NCBI RefSeq assembly: GCF_038050405.1
Contig: NZ_CP150901.1
Span: forward strand, 3,348,001 to 3,412,000
DNA length: 64,000 nucleotides
Source: Paraburkholderia sp. IMGN_8
Lineage (GTDB): Bacteria > Pseudomonadota > Gammaproteobacteria > Burkholderiales > Burkholderiaceae
Direction of reading: 5' to 3'
Of the stretch, positions 47,754 to 56,564 are shown in pieces. The notes beneath the pieces were generated by a model, which saw nothing but the letters and a program-made list of their open reading frames with translations, was not told the origin of the DNA and did no database searches. The translations under genes and the position numbers were made by a program. Every line of letters begins with the position of its first letter. The first letter of the stretch is position 1.

Positions 47754-47777
47754 CCTGCATCGAGCGGCGCTACGGCG

Positions 47778-48197
47778 TCAGGCCTTTCCGCTCATCCGAT
47801 CGATAACGGTCAGCAGATCTGCAAGAGACTGTTTGCATTCCGCCGCATTCGGCGTGCCGGCGCGCAATGCGCTCAACGCGCGGTCGATCGCCTTGTCGAC
47901 GGTGTGCCAGTCGGCTGCGGCGCGTGGTTTCAGCGAAGGCTCAGCATCGTCCCATGCGAGTTCCAGATCTTTGATACGCGTTTTGCCAGCCGCGAGGTTG
48001 CCTTTGTCGACCAGGGCCGCGGTATCGGCGGCAATCTTGCGGAACGGCGACAAGTCGCCGAGCTTCGAGGCCTTAGCGGCCTCGGCAGCCTGCGCGGACG
48101 AAAAACCGATCCTGCCCGGCTCGATATGCCCGAAACTGACGGCGGAGATCGCGATGAACGAGGCAATGACGGTCTTGCTAAGGGTACGTTGATTCAT
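47778..48197 (-). CDS. Periplasmic protein of unknown function
   Basis: A 139-residue exported protein. The signal peptide ([23 protein letters not shown]) is followed by a mature helical domain rich in Ala and Lys: [51 protein letters not shown], then [33 protein letters not shown]. The helices and spacing resemble small periplasmic four-helix proteins, but I recognise no named family. It lies 75 bases downstream of the COG4705-like membrane protein gene in the same direction and is probably cotranscribed with it. Confidence 0.7.
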   Translation of the reverse strand: MNQRTLSKTVIASFIAISAVSFGHIEPGRIGFSSAQAAEAAKASKLGDLSPFRKIAADTAALVDKGNLAAGKTRIKDLELAWDDAEPSLKPRAAADWHTVDKAIDRALSALRAGTPNAAECKQSLADLLTVIDRMSGKA

Positions 48198-48272
48198 GAT
48201 TGTTCTCTTCGGTTGGATCCGATAGTCGGTTAAAAAGAAGGCAATGTGTGCGGCTTCTCAAGCGCCGCGGGT

Positions 48273-49061
48273 TCAAGGTTCACGCGCGGTGAACGTGCGC
48301 ATGGACCGCTGTTCGAGCGCGCTGGCGAAGATAACCAGCACGACGATCGCGCTCAGGAACAGCGTGCTCGTATTGATCGTGCCCAGTCCGAGACCGCCGT
48401 ATGTGCGCGACTGCGACAGCAGGTCGCCGAACGAGGCGCCCAACGGCCGCGTCAGAATGTAGGCAATCCAGAAGGTCAACACAGGATTTCCGCCGACGTA
48501 GTAGGCGATGCCTACCAACGCGATCAGCGCGCCGAACGCCGCCACACCGATCATGAAGCCGAGCCCCAGCGCTTCTGTCGCGAGGTCGCCTGCCGCGGTG
48601 CCCAAAGCGAACGTGAACAATATGGCGGCCCAGTAGAACAGCTCTCTGCGTCTCGTGACGATCGTGTGGATCGATAGCGTCCGCTCGTTGCGGTACCAAA
48701 TGGCGAACACAACGGCGAGCGCAATGGAAAACGCGACGGTGCTGGCGTAAAGACTGATGCCGAGACGGTCGGTCAGCGCATCGGTAATCTGCGTGCCGAC
48801 CACGCTGACCAGCACCACGGTCAGCCAGTAAATCCACGGCACGTATTTGCGCATACGAAGCTGCGCGACCAGGGCGACGATCAGCAAGGTGAGCATCATC
48901 CCGCCGGTAAGCGCCGTACCGAGACCGACGTGTACAGCCAGATAATCCGCGCCGGTTTCGCCGACCGTGGTCGCCATGATCTTGATCGCCCAAAAGACAA
49001 GTGTCGCTTCAGGCACTTTGTTGCTCATGTCGGCAACGCGATAGTTCGAACTCTCAGCCAC
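48273..49061 (-). CDS. COG4705-type membrane protein
   Basis: A 262-residue membrane protein with about seven or eight hydrophobic segments. NKVPEATLVFWAIKIMATTVGETGADYLAV near the N-terminus and YVGGNPVLTFWIAYILTRPLGASFGDLLSQ near the C-terminus are the two similar blocks (KI-TTVGET-AD and YILTRPLGAS-GD) that define this uncharacterised family; they look like an internal duplication. The start is taken as GTG 49061 because GGGAG lies eight bases upstream; ATG 49028 matches the N-terminus of many relatives and is a real alternative. It is the first gene of a two-gene unit with the periplasmic protein. PmrA-box-like repeats lie upstream. Confidence 0.8.
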   Translation of the reverse strand: MAESSNYRVADMSNKVPEATLVFWAIKIMATTVGETGADYLAVHVGLGTALTGGMMLTLLIVALVAQLRMRKYVPWIYWLTVVLVSVVGTQITDALTDRLGISLYASTVAFSIALAVVFAIWYRNERTLSIHTIVTRRRELFYWAAILFTFALGTAAGDLATEALGLGFMIGVAAFGALIALVGIAYYVGGNPVLTFWIAYILTRPLGASFGDLLSQSRTYGGLGLGTINTSTLFLSAIVVLVIFASALEQRSMRTFTAREP

Positions 49062-49149
49062 GCTGGTTCTCCCATTGATAGGCAAATAGATCGACGCTGC
49101 GAGCGAGTTCGCTCGCGTTTCGTCCAGGCGCCAATATGCGACGAGAAAC

Positions 49150-49166
49150 CTTATGAAAACCTTACG
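49150..49166. promoter_or_regulatory. Direct repeat CTTATG-N5-CTTACG (PmrA-box-like)
   Basis: Two hexamers with an 11-base period, like the CTTAAT-N5-CTTAAT pattern bound by PmrA/BasR-type OmpR-family regulators. It lies 90-105 bases before the COG4705-like gene. Confidence 0.45.
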
Positions 49167-49232
49167 AAAGACCCCAAAAGAACCGCGAATGGCTGTCGTC
49201 CAACACCTCGCCAGGACAAGCTTCGACCGAGC

Positions 49233-49249
49233 CTTAAGAGATGCTTAAG
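49233..49249. promoter_or_regulatory. Direct repeat CTTAAG-N5-CTTAAG (PmrA-box-like)
   Basis: Two perfect CTTAAG hexamers with an 11-base period, the second such pair in this intergenic region. It lies about 100 bases before the Ser/Thr/Ala-rich gene and 170 before the divergent COG4705-like gene. Confidence 0.5.
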
Positions 49250-49347
49250 CGCCGCGCAAAATACAAAAAATATACCGCTCAAGCACGCGGGTTCGGGGCC
49301 GATAGACAGAGTGCAGTACGAACGCTTTTTCCAATCGGGAGATTTAG

Positions 49348-49650
49348 ATGTCCATTCAGGCAGTCGGTCAAAACACCGCGCAAGCACCTGCTCCATCTGT
49401 CACGGCAGGCTCGACTTCCACGTCCGCGGCATCGGCTTCGAACGCGACGGGAACCACGTCGTCGACGTCGACTACGGCATCCAGCAGCAGCGCGCCCACG
49501 GCGTCATATACAGTCAATATCAGCAGCGCGGCACGCGCACTCCTGACGGAAGCAACCGAAACATCGGTTCAAACCGCTCAGGAAGCACAAACCGGAGATC
49601 AGCAGGCACAGCGGTTGCTCGCAAAGGAGAACGCTGCAAAGGTGCACTAA
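49348..49650 (+). CDS. Small Ser/Thr/Ala-rich hypothetical protein
   Basis: A 100-residue protein. GGGAG lies six bases before the ATG. Residues 10-55 are almost entirely Ala, Ser and Thr (low complexity, probably disordered). The last 45 residues form a more regular part: YTVNISSAARALLTEATETSVQTAQEAQTGDQQAQRLLAKENAAK, with helix-forming character. There is no signal peptide or membrane segment. The clear ribosome site and a following hairpin support a real gene. The function is unknown; it is divergent from the COG4705-like gene and shares its upstream region. Confidence 0.65.
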   Translation: MSIQAVGQNTAQAPAPSVTAGSTSTSAASASNATGTTSSTSTTASSSSAPTASYTVNISSAARALLTEATETSVQTAQEAQTGDQQAQRLLAKENAAKVH

Positions 49651-49687
49651 GGTGCACTAGGCGCGCGGGACGGCTTCAAAGGAATGG

Positions 49688-49715
49688 ACCGCCGCGCAGC
49701 ATCGGCGGCGGTTTT
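49688..49715 (+). terminator. Terminator hairpin after the small Ser/Thr-rich gene
   Basis: ACCGCCG (49688-49694) pairs with CGGCGGT (49706-49712), followed by a short T run; it also faces the end of the convergent RND operon. Confidence 0.6.
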
Positions 49716-49772
49716 GCAATGCGTGAAGCACGCTGATGAATTGCGAGCTTATTGATAATTACGCGTCAACGC

Positions 49773-52700
49773 TCAACCGACGGATTCCCGTTCGACCATA
49801 CTGCCACTCGAACGCTGCTTCGCCAGCCAGTGCGAGAGACGGTCGAACCACAGGTGCACCACCGGCGTCGTAAAAAGCGTCAGCATCTGCGAGACGATCA
49901 GGCCGCCGACAATCGCAATGCCGAGCGGCACGCGCAATTCGGCGCCCGCGCCATGACCGAGCGCGAGCGGCAGCGCGCCGAACAGCGCCGCGAGCGTGGT
50001 CATCATGATCGGCCGGAAGCGCAGCACACAGGCCTGACGGATCGCTTCGCGCGGCGACAAGCCATGCTCGCGCTCGGCCACCAGAGCGAAGTCGATCATC
50101 ATGATCGCGTTCTTCTTCACAATGCCGATCAGCAGGATGATGCCGATCATCCCCATGATCGAGAGATCCTGGCCGCACAGCATCAACGCAAGCAGTGCGC
50201 CCACGCCCGCCGAAGGCAGCGTCGAAATGATGGTGAGCGGATGAATCGCGCTCTCGTACAGGATGCCGAGTATCAGATAGACCACCACGAGCGCCGCGGC
50301 GATCAGATACGGCTCGCTCGCGAGCGACGCCTGAAACGCCTGCGCGGTGCCCTGAAACGAGCCCGTCAAACTATCGGGTTTGCCTGCCGCGACTTCGGCC
50401 TGATGAATCGCCGTCACCGCGTTACCGAGCGACTGCCCCGCCGCCAGATTGAACGAGATCGTCACGGCCGGGAACAGCCCCTGGTGATTCACCGAAATCG
50501 GCGACACGTTGTTTTCGACTTTTGCGAGCGTGTCGAGCGGCACCAGTTCGTTGGTGAGCGGCGAGCGCACGTAGAGGTGCGCGAGCGCGTCGGTGGTCAA
50601 CTGGAAGCTCGGGTCGACTTCTTCGACGACATGGTATTGATTCAGCTGCGTGAACAGCGTCGCAATCTGCCGCTGGCCGAACGCGTCGTACAGCGTGTCG
50701 TCGATCGCTTGCGCGGTGATACCGAAGCGCGACGCCGTACTGCGGTCGATCACGAGCGTCGCGCTGGTGGCGGCGGCTTGCTGGTCGGACGTGACGTCGG
50801 CGAGTTGCGGAAGCTTCGACAGCTTGTCGGTCAGCACGCCGGCCCAATGGTTCAGTTCGTTGATATCGGGGTCCTGCAGCGTGTACTGATACTGCGCGGC
50901 GCTGATACGGCCGCCCACCTGAATGTCCTGGCGCACCTGCATCGACAGTGAAATGCCCATCACCTTCGCCAGTTGCGGCTTCAATCGATTGAGCACCTGC
51001 GCGGCACTGTCCTTGCGTTGACCGAACGCCTTCAGGTTAATCATCACGCGCCCCTGGCTCACGGTCGGATTCGGCCCCATCCAGTAGTAGACGTTATCGA
51101 CGGCGGGATCGGCTTCGATGATATGGCCGAGCTGCTGCATCTTCTGCGACATCGAGCGAGGCGAAATATCCGGCGCGGCTTGCGCGACGCCCATGATCAA
51201 GCCGGAGTCTTCCTGCGGAAAGAATCCCTTCGGAATGACGACAAACAGCACGCCGGTCGCCACGATCGTCGCTATCGTCACACCAAGCATCATTTTCGGG
51301 CGATTCAACACCCAGTCGAGACCGCGCTCGTAACGCCGCTCCACTGCGACAAAGCCACGCTCGAGCCACGCTTCGAGCTTGCGCATCCGGCCGCCGTCAT
51401 CCGGCTCCGGTGAACGGATCAACCAGCCGCACAGCATCGGCGTCACAGTCAGAGAAACCAGCGCCGACATCACGATCGCCGCGCTCACCGTCACCGCGAA
51501 TTCGCGAAACAACCGGCCGACGATGCCGCCCATCAGCAGGATCGGAATGAACACGGCGATCAGCGAGATCGTCATGGAAATGATGGTGAAGCGCACTTCC
51601 ATCGCGCCGAGCAGCGCGGCCTTCATACGCGGCACACCCTCTTCGACGTGACGCATCACGTTTTCGATCACGACGATCGCATCGTCCACCACGAAACCCA
51701 CCGCGATCGTCAAGCCCATCAGCGACAGATTGTCGAGGCTATAGCCAAGCAGATACATCACGCCGAACGTGGCGACGAGCGACAGTGGAATCGTCAGGCT
51801 CGGGATCACCGTCGCCCACACGTTGCGCAGGAACGAGAAAATGACCATCACGACCAGCGCGATCGTCAGCATCAGCGTGAACTGCACGTCGTGCACCGAC
51901 GCATTGATGGTCTGCGTGCGATCGCCCACCACATGCAGATGCGCGGCCGCGGGCAGGATCGCTTCGAGCGCGGGCAGCTTCGCCTTGATGTTGGCGATCG
52001 TCTGCACGACGTTGTAGCCCGGCTGCTTGTGAATGTCGAGAATGATCGCGCGTTCGTGCTGGAGCCACGCGGCCTGCTGGTTGTCTTCGGCGGCGTTCAG
52101 GACGGTGCCGAGATCGGACACGCGAATCGGCGCGCCGTTTTTGTATGCGACCACCAGATCGCGATATTGCGATGCGGTGGTGATCTGGTCGGTCGCGTTG
52201 AAAATCACCGAGCGGTCGGGGCCGTTCAGGCTGCCCTTCGGCGCATTCACCGTCTGCACGCCGACGATCGAGCGCACGTCTTCCAGCGTCAGGCCGCGCG
52301 CGGTGAGCTTGTCCGGATCGAGCTGGATGCGCACCGCGGGCCGCTGCTGGCCGTGGAAATCGACCAGACCGACGCCGGGCATCTGCGAGATCTGTTGCGC
52401 GAGATAGTCTTCGGCATAGCTATCGAGCTGCGTGAGCGTGAGCGAAGGCGATGTCAGCGCCAGTGACAGCAGCGTGAAGTCGGCTGGGTTGACCTTCTCA
52501 TAGGTCGGCGGGTTCGGCAGATTCTTCGGCAGATTGCCGCCGGCCGCGTTAATGGCGGTCTGCACGTCCTGCGCGGCGCCGTTGATGTCGCGCGACAGGT
52601 CGAACTGGATGGCGATGTTGGTGTTACCGAGCGAGCTGGACGACGTCATCTGCGTCACGCCCGCAATCAGCGAGAGTTGCCGCTCCAGTGGCGTCGCCAC

Positions 52701-52886
52701 CGAAGTCGCCATGGTCTCGGCGCTCGCGCCGGGCAACTTCGCGACGACCTGAATGGTCGGAAAATCCACTTGTGGCAGCGGCGCGACCGGCAGCAGAAAA
52801 TACGCCACCGCGCCGACCAGCAGCACCGCGATTGCCAGAAAACTGGTCGCAATGCGCCGCTTGATGAACAATTCCAGGAGGCTCAT
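49773..52886 (-). CDS. RND efflux pump inner-membrane transporter (MdtB/MdtC/MuxB-like)
   Basis: A 1037-residue hydrophobe/amphiphile efflux-type RND pump. The start MSLLELFIKRRIATSFLAIAVLLVGAVAYFLLPVAPLPQVDFPTI is typical. The proton-relay Asp pair is present in TM4 (GFVVDDAIVVIENVMRHVEEG). The two large periplasmic loops and the second-half block MMIDFALVAEREHGLSPREAI are in place. The subtype resembles the MdtB/MdtC group rather than AcrB, judging from the APLPQVDFPTI start and internal blocks. A single pump gene is present, where E. coli mdtABC has two. It is the last gene of the OMF-MFP-RND operon, overlapping the MFP gene by four bases. The substrate is unknown. Confidence 0.93.
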   Translation of the reverse strand: MSLLELFIKRRIATSFLAIAVLLVGAVAYFLLPVAPLPQVDFPTIQVVAKLPGASAETMATSVATPLERQLSLIAGVTQMTSSSSLGNTNIAIQFDLSRDINGAAQDVQTAINAAGGNLPKNLPNPPTYEKVNPADFTLLSLALTSPSLTLTQLDSYAEDYLAQQISQMPGVGLVDFHGQQRPAVRIQLDPDKLTARGLTLEDVRSIVGVQTVNAPKGSLNGPDRSVIFNATDQITTASQYRDLVVAYKNGAPIRVSDLGTVLNAAEDNQQAAWLQHERAIILDIHKQPGYNVVQTIANIKAKLPALEAILPAAAHLHVVGDRTQTINASVHDVQFTLMLTIALVVMVIFSFLRNVWATVIPSLTIPLSLVATFGVMYLLGYSLDNLSLMGLTIAVGFVVDDAIVVIENVMRHVEEGVPRMKAALLGAMEVRFTIISMTISLIAVFIPILLMGGIVGRLFREFAVTVSAAIVMSALVSLTVTPMLCGWLIRSPEPDDGGRMRKLEAWLERGFVAVERRYERGLDWVLNRPKMMLGVTIATIVATGVLFVVIPKGFFPQEDSGLIMGVAQAAPDISPRSMSQKMQQLGHIIEADPAVDNVYYWMGPNPTVSQGRVMINLKAFGQRKDSAAQVLNRLKPQLAKVMGISLSMQVRQDIQVGGRISAAQYQYTLQDPDINELNHWAGVLTDKLSKLPQLADVTSDQQAAATSATLVIDRSTASRFGITAQAIDDTLYDAFGQRQIATLFTQLNQYHVVEEVDPSFQLTTDALAHLYVRSPLTNELVPLDTLAKVENNVSPISVNHQGLFPAVTISFNLAAGQSLGNAVTAIHQAEVAAGKPDSLTGSFQGTAQAFQASLASEPYLIAAALVVVYLILGILYESAIHPLTIISTLPSAGVGALLALMLCGQDLSIMGMIGIILLIGIVKKNAIMMIDFALVAEREHGLSPREAIRQACVLRFRPIMMTTLAALFGALPLALGHGAGAELRVPLGIAIVGGLIVSQMLTLFTTPVVHLWFDRLSHWLAKQRSSGSMVERESVG

Positions 52887-54106
52887 GACGGATTGTCCTG
52901 ATTAGCCTGATTGGCCTGGCCACCCGCCGGGTTCGCATTGGCCGGCGCTTCGGCAACCGTCGCCACCATGGTCGCCGCCACGTGCACACCCGGGTTCAGC
53001 CGGCTTTGTCCGTCGAACACCACCAGATCCGCCGGCGCGATGCCGCTGCGTATTTCCGTCATACCGTCGACCGTGACACCGGTTTGCACCGGCCGCATTT
53101 GCGCCGTGCCATTCGCGCCGATCACATACAGCTGCGTGCCGTTCTGCGTGTTCACCACCGCGCGGCTCGGCACCGCAAGACGTTGAAGATCGGTACGCAC
53201 CAGTACGCGCGCATTCACCAGTTCGCCGGGCCAAAGCTTGCGGTCCTTGTTGGTGAACGAAGCCTTGAGTTTGATCTGGCCGGTTGTCGCATCCACCGTG
53301 CTGTCGATGAACACGAGTGTGCCGTCGGCAAGCGCCGTACTGCCGGAGCGCGTGGTGACGTTCACCGCCAGCGGTGCTTTCGCCTGATTGGCGAGCAGCT
53401 CGGGCAGCACGTCCTGAGGCACGGAGAACAGCACGGTAATCGGCTCCATCTGCGTGACGGTGACGATGCCGGTCGAGTCGGCCGGATGCACGATCGCGCC
53501 GATGTCGGCTTCGCGCGCGCCGACCCGGCCAGTGAACGGCGCAAAGAGCGTTGTGAAGCTGAGTTGCAGGCGGTCGCTCTGCGCCAGCGCGGCATCCGCG
53601 GCGACCGTCGCGGCGAGGGCTTCCACTTGCGACTTCGCCGTATCGACCGCCTGGGTGGTCGCCGCGCCGATGCCGACCAGCTTCGAATAGCGCGCGAGAT
53701 CGAGCCGTGCATTATCGAGCGATGCCTGGTCCTTGCGCTGTGCCGCTTCCGCTTGATGCAGCTGGGCGGTCAACGGTCCCTGATCGAGTTGCGCGAGCAG
53801 TTGCCCGGCCTTCACGTCCTGCCCTTCGGTAAAGGCCACGCGCTGCAGTTGGCCATCGACGCGCACTTTGACGTCCACGGTATTGAGCGCCAGAACCGTG
53901 CCCACCGCCGCGACGCGGATCGGAAAGTCGCGGCTCGCCGGATGGCCGGCGTTGACCGGCACGGCCGGCGCCGGCTTGACGGCCGGATGCCTCGGCCAGA
54001 ACCACGCCACGAGAATCACGACGAGAACGGCCAACGCCGCGATCATCGGCGCGCGGCTTCTACGCGCACGCGGCGTCTCGTGGTTCGGAAGGTCTGCAAG
54101 TTTCAT
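52883..54106 (-). CDS. RND efflux membrane-fusion protein (MdtA/AcrA family)
   Basis: A 407-residue periplasmic adaptor. A single N-terminal anchor (MIAALAVLVVILVAWFWP, about residues 21-38) is followed by a biotinyl-lipoyl-like part (VDGQLQRVAFTEGQDVKAGQLLAQLD), a helical hairpin (QAEAAQRKDQASLDNARLDLARY) and beta-barrel domains (TTLFAPFTGRVGAREADIGAIV). It would connect the RND pump to the outer-membrane factor. The gene overlaps its upstream neighbour by four bases and its downstream neighbour by four, so the three are translated as one coupled unit. The C-terminus is Ala/Asn/Gln-rich. Confidence 0.93.
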   Translation of the reverse strand: MKLADLPNHETPRARRSRAPMIAALAVLVVILVAWFWPRHPAVKPAPAVPVNAGHPASRDFPIRVAAVGTVLALNTVDVKVRVDGQLQRVAFTEGQDVKAGQLLAQLDQGPLTAQLHQAEAAQRKDQASLDNARLDLARYSKLVGIGAATTQAVDTAKSQVEALAATVAADAALAQSDRLQLSFTTLFAPFTGRVGAREADIGAIVHPADSTGIVTVTQMEPITVLFSVPQDVLPELLANQAKAPLAVNVTTRSGSTALADGTLVFIDSTVDATTGQIKLKASFTNKDRKLWPGELVNARVLVRTDLQRLAVPSRAVVNTQNGTQLYVIGANGTAQMRPVQTGVTVDGMTEIRSGIAPADLVVFDGQSRLNPGVHVAATMVATVAEAPANANPAGGQANQANQDNPS

Positions 54107-55584
54107 GAGCGGGAAGGCGTAGAAGAGGAAGCGGGACTGCTGTCGCTATCGGCGGTGATGCCGAAGCCGCCACCGAACGCGCGAAACAGACTGACCGACG
54201 CCTGGAGGCGTGCGAGCCGTGCCTGCACCAGCGTGTCTTCGGACTGGTACAGCGTGCGTTGGGCATCGAGGACGGTCAGAAAATCGACGGTGCCGAGCGT
54301 GTACTGGGCCTGGGCGAGCGTGGCGGCTTTGCGGGCGGCGTCGGCGGCGTTCTGGTCGGCCGCTTCCGCGAGTTGCTGCTGCTGCGCCGCCGACAGCGAA
54401 TCCTCGACGTCCTGCAGCGCGGTCAGTACGGCCTGCTGGTAATCCGCAACGCCCTTCGCCTCGGCCGCCCGGCTTGCGTGCAACTGGCCGCGCAGCGCGC
54501 CGCCGTCGAAGATCGGCGCCGCCAGCGAAGCAGCGATGCTGGCGAACGGGCTCGACAGGAAATGCGACAGCGATTTGCTGCTGAGGCCGCCGTCGGCGGT
54601 CAGCACGATGTTCGGCAGAAAAGCCGCGCGCGCCGCGCCGACGTTCTGATTCGCCGATTGCAACTGCGCTTCCTTCGAGCGGATGTCGGGACGCGTTTCG
54701 AGCAAGCTCGCGGGCAGATTCGCGCGAGGCTGCGGAATGACGATGCCGGCGAGCGGGGCTTCGCTGACCGTGAATTGTTCGGGCGCCGTGCCCACCAGGA
54801 CGGCGAGCGCATGCACGCTGATGTCGAGTTGCTGTTGCAGCGCCGGCACGGCAGCCTGGAAGGTGGCGAGCGCATTGCGCTGTTGCTGCACCTGCAACTC
54901 GGTCGCGACGCCCGCCGCTTGTTGCGCGAGCAGCAATTGAAGAATGCGCGAGGCGTCGTCGGAAATAGTCCGCGCAATCGCTAGACGGCGGCGCAGGCTC
55001 TGCACCTGAAAATACGTGTCCGCCACCGATGCCGTCAGAGTCAACGCCACCGTATCGCGATCGAATTCGGAGGCGCGCGCAAGCAGGTCGGCTGCATTGG
55101 CATTGGCGGCATTGAAGCCCCAGAAATCGATCTCGTAGCTGGCTTCGGCGAACAGGCTCTGGCTTTTGGTGGTCGAGCCGCGGCCCTGGTGACTGCGATC
55201 GAACGTACCGCCGAGCGCGAGCGATGGATACTGTGGCGCGCCGGCTTTCTCGGCATTGCCGCGCGCCTGTTCGACGCTCGCGATGGCCGACGCCAGCGTG
55301 AAGTTATTGCGCAGGCTGCGCTCGATCAGCGCGTCGAGCGCGGGGTCGTGATACTCGCGCCACCAGCCGCTTCTGACCGGCACCGTATCGGCCAGCGACG
55401 CGCCCGCCGCGCCGTCGAAGGTTGGCGCCAGCGGCGCACTGGGCCGTTGATAGGCGGGCACGAGCGAGCATCCGGCCAGAAACGCGACGGCCAATGTGCA
55501 CACCGCGGCGCGCACGGCGCCGGCATGCCGCGCATGAGGACTGACGACGGGAGAAAACGGCGCCGAACGGGGCAGCCCTGACAT
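54103..55584 (-). CDS. Outer-membrane efflux factor, NodT-type lipoprotein
   Basis: A 493-residue outer-membrane channel of the TolC/OprM (NodT) family. The signal peptide ends in a lipobox (FLAGC), then SLVPAYQRPSAPLAP and WWREYHDPALDALIERSLRNNFTLA, the classic OprM/NodT opening. Two repeated helical-barrel halves follow, with RPDIRSKEAQLQSANQNVGAARAAFLPNI near the middle and QAQYTLGTVDFLTVLDAQRTLYQSEDTLVQARL near the end. It is the first gene of the efflux operon. The order OMF-MFP-RND differs from the usual MFP-RND-OMF. Upstream lies an A/T-rich motif that also occurs beside the response-regulator genes. Confidence 0.93.
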   Translation of the reverse strand: MSGLPRSAPFSPVVSPHARHAGAVRAAVCTLAVAFLAGCSLVPAYQRPSAPLAPTFDGAAGASLADTVPVRSGWWREYHDPALDALIERSLRNNFTLASAIASVEQARGNAEKAGAPQYPSLALGGTFDRSHQGRGSTTKSQSLFAEASYEIDFWGFNAANANAADLLARASEFDRDTVALTLTASVADTYFQVQSLRRRLAIARTISDDASRILQLLLAQQAAGVATELQVQQQRNALATFQAAVPALQQQLDISVHALAVLVGTAPEQFTVSEAPLAGIVIPQPRANLPASLLETRPDIRSKEAQLQSANQNVGAARAAFLPNIVLTADGGLSSKSLSHFLSSPFASIAASLAAPIFDGGALRGQLHASRAAEAKGVADYQQAVLTALQDVEDSLSAAQQQQLAEAADQNAADAARKAATLAQAQYTLGTVDFLTVLDAQRTLYQSEDTLVQARLARLQASVSLFRAFGGGFGITADSDSSPASSSTPSRS

Positions 55585-55637
55585 GGAAACGCCTCTGGCA
55601 ACAAAGAATCTCGCCAGATTAGCCAGCGGGTCCTGTC

Positions 55638-55671
55638 GGCGCTTTCGCCCAATGATTAAAAAAATTTAATG
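55638..55671 (-). promoter_or_regulatory. A/T-rich motif upstream of efflux operon, shared with 56415-56447
   Basis: Read on the minus strand it begins CATTAAATTTTTTTAATCAT and continues TTGGGCGAAAGCGCC. A closely similar sequence lies upstream of the response-regulator genes (see 56415). It ends about 55 bases before the start of the outer-membrane factor gene and contains a TTAA repeat with a 10-base period. It is a candidate response-regulator site. Confidence 0.5.
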
Positions 55672-55721
55672 CGGCGCAACATGCTCGTTTAAGGGTGCCT
55701 GTGCGAGGCGCTCGACAGCGT

Positions 55722-56399
55722 TCAAGGCACGGGATTGAGCACATAGCCCGCGCCCACCACGGTGTGAATCAGCGCCACCGGAAAGTCGCGATCGACCTTC
55801 GTGCGCAGACGATGCATATGCATGTCGATGATATTGCCGCGCGGTTCGAAATCGTAATTCCACGCCGCCTCGAGCAGCATGCTGCGCGTCACGACCTGCC
55901 CCTCGCGGCGCGCCAGGCATTCGAGCAACAGGAACTCGCGATGCTGCAGGCGCAGATCGCGGCCGGCGCGGCTCGCGCTCCGCGCACGCGTGTCGAGTAC
56001 CAGATCCGCGCACTCGAGCCTCTCGCTCATCCTGCTGCGATCCGCGCGCCGGGCAAGCGCTTCGATTCTCGCCAGCACTTCGACAAACGCATACGGCTTC
56101 ACAAGGTAATCGTCGCAACCCGCGCGAATCCCCTCCACGCGTTCGTTCAACCCGCCGAGCGCCGACAGCATCAGCACCGGTGTCGTGTCGCCGCCTGCGC
56201 GCAGTTGCTGCACGAGCGCCATGCCGTCGAGCGCGGGCAGGAGCCGATCGGTCACAATCACGTCGTAGATGCCCTCGCGCGCATAGGCGAGCCCAGTCGC
56301 ACCGTCGGCCACCGTGTCGACAATGAGACCGCTCTCGCTCAAACCGCGCGCCAGGAACTGACTGGCGCGCGTATCGTCCTCGATCAGAAGGATTCGCAT
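55722..56399 (-). CDS. OmpR-family response regulator without adjacent cognate kinase
   Basis: A 225-residue regulator with an N-terminal receiver (MRILLIEDDTRAS; phospho-acceptor Asp in DVIVTDRLLPALDG; conserved Lys in DDYLVKPYA) and a C-terminal winged-helix DNA-binding domain (LLECLARREGQVVTRSMLLEAAW ... GNIIDMHMHRLRTKV). The start is the ATG at 56399; a TTG two codons upstream is also in frame. Immediately downstream is the efflux operon in the same direction reading, and upstream, divergent, is a regulator-kinase pair. No kinase gene follows it, so it may share the neighbouring kinase or use another. It is a candidate activator of the efflux operon. Confidence 0.92.
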   Translation of the reverse strand: MRILLIEDDTRASQFLARGLSESGLIVDTVADGATGLAYAREGIYDVIVTDRLLPALDGMALVQQLRAGGDTTPVLMLSALGGLNERVEGIRAGCDDYLVKPYAFVEVLARIEALARRADRSRMSERLECADLVLDTRARSASRAGRDLRLQHREFLLLECLARREGQVVTRSMLLEAAWNYDFEPRGNIIDMHMHRLRTKVDRDFPVALIHTVVGAGYVLNPVP

Positions 56400-56414
56400 G
56401 CGCAAATGGGCTTA

Positions 56415-56447
56415 CATTAAAATTTTTTCATGTTGGCGCGAAACGCC
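56415..56447 (+). promoter_or_regulatory. A/T-rich motif between divergent response-regulator genes, shared with 55638-55671
   Basis: Begins CATTAAAATTTTTTCATG and continues TTGGCGCGAAACGCC, aligning along its length with the motif upstream of the efflux operon. It lies 16 bases from the ATG of the minus-strand regulator and about 120 before the plus-strand regulator. Confidence 0.5.
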
Positions 56448-56564
56448 TGTGCGGCTTCGCACGGCATACTGCGGACATCGCACGTACGGGCGTAGTGTAG
56501 CAACGGCCCGGCGCGTGCTTATCTAGCCGGCCTATCGAGCCGGCTCATTGACCTGGATAGAGGC

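Noticed and set aside
48246..48677. Plus-strand 143-codon frame opposite the COG4705-like gene
   Set aside because: Arg/Gln-rich antisense shadow of a membrane protein with recognised conserved blocks.
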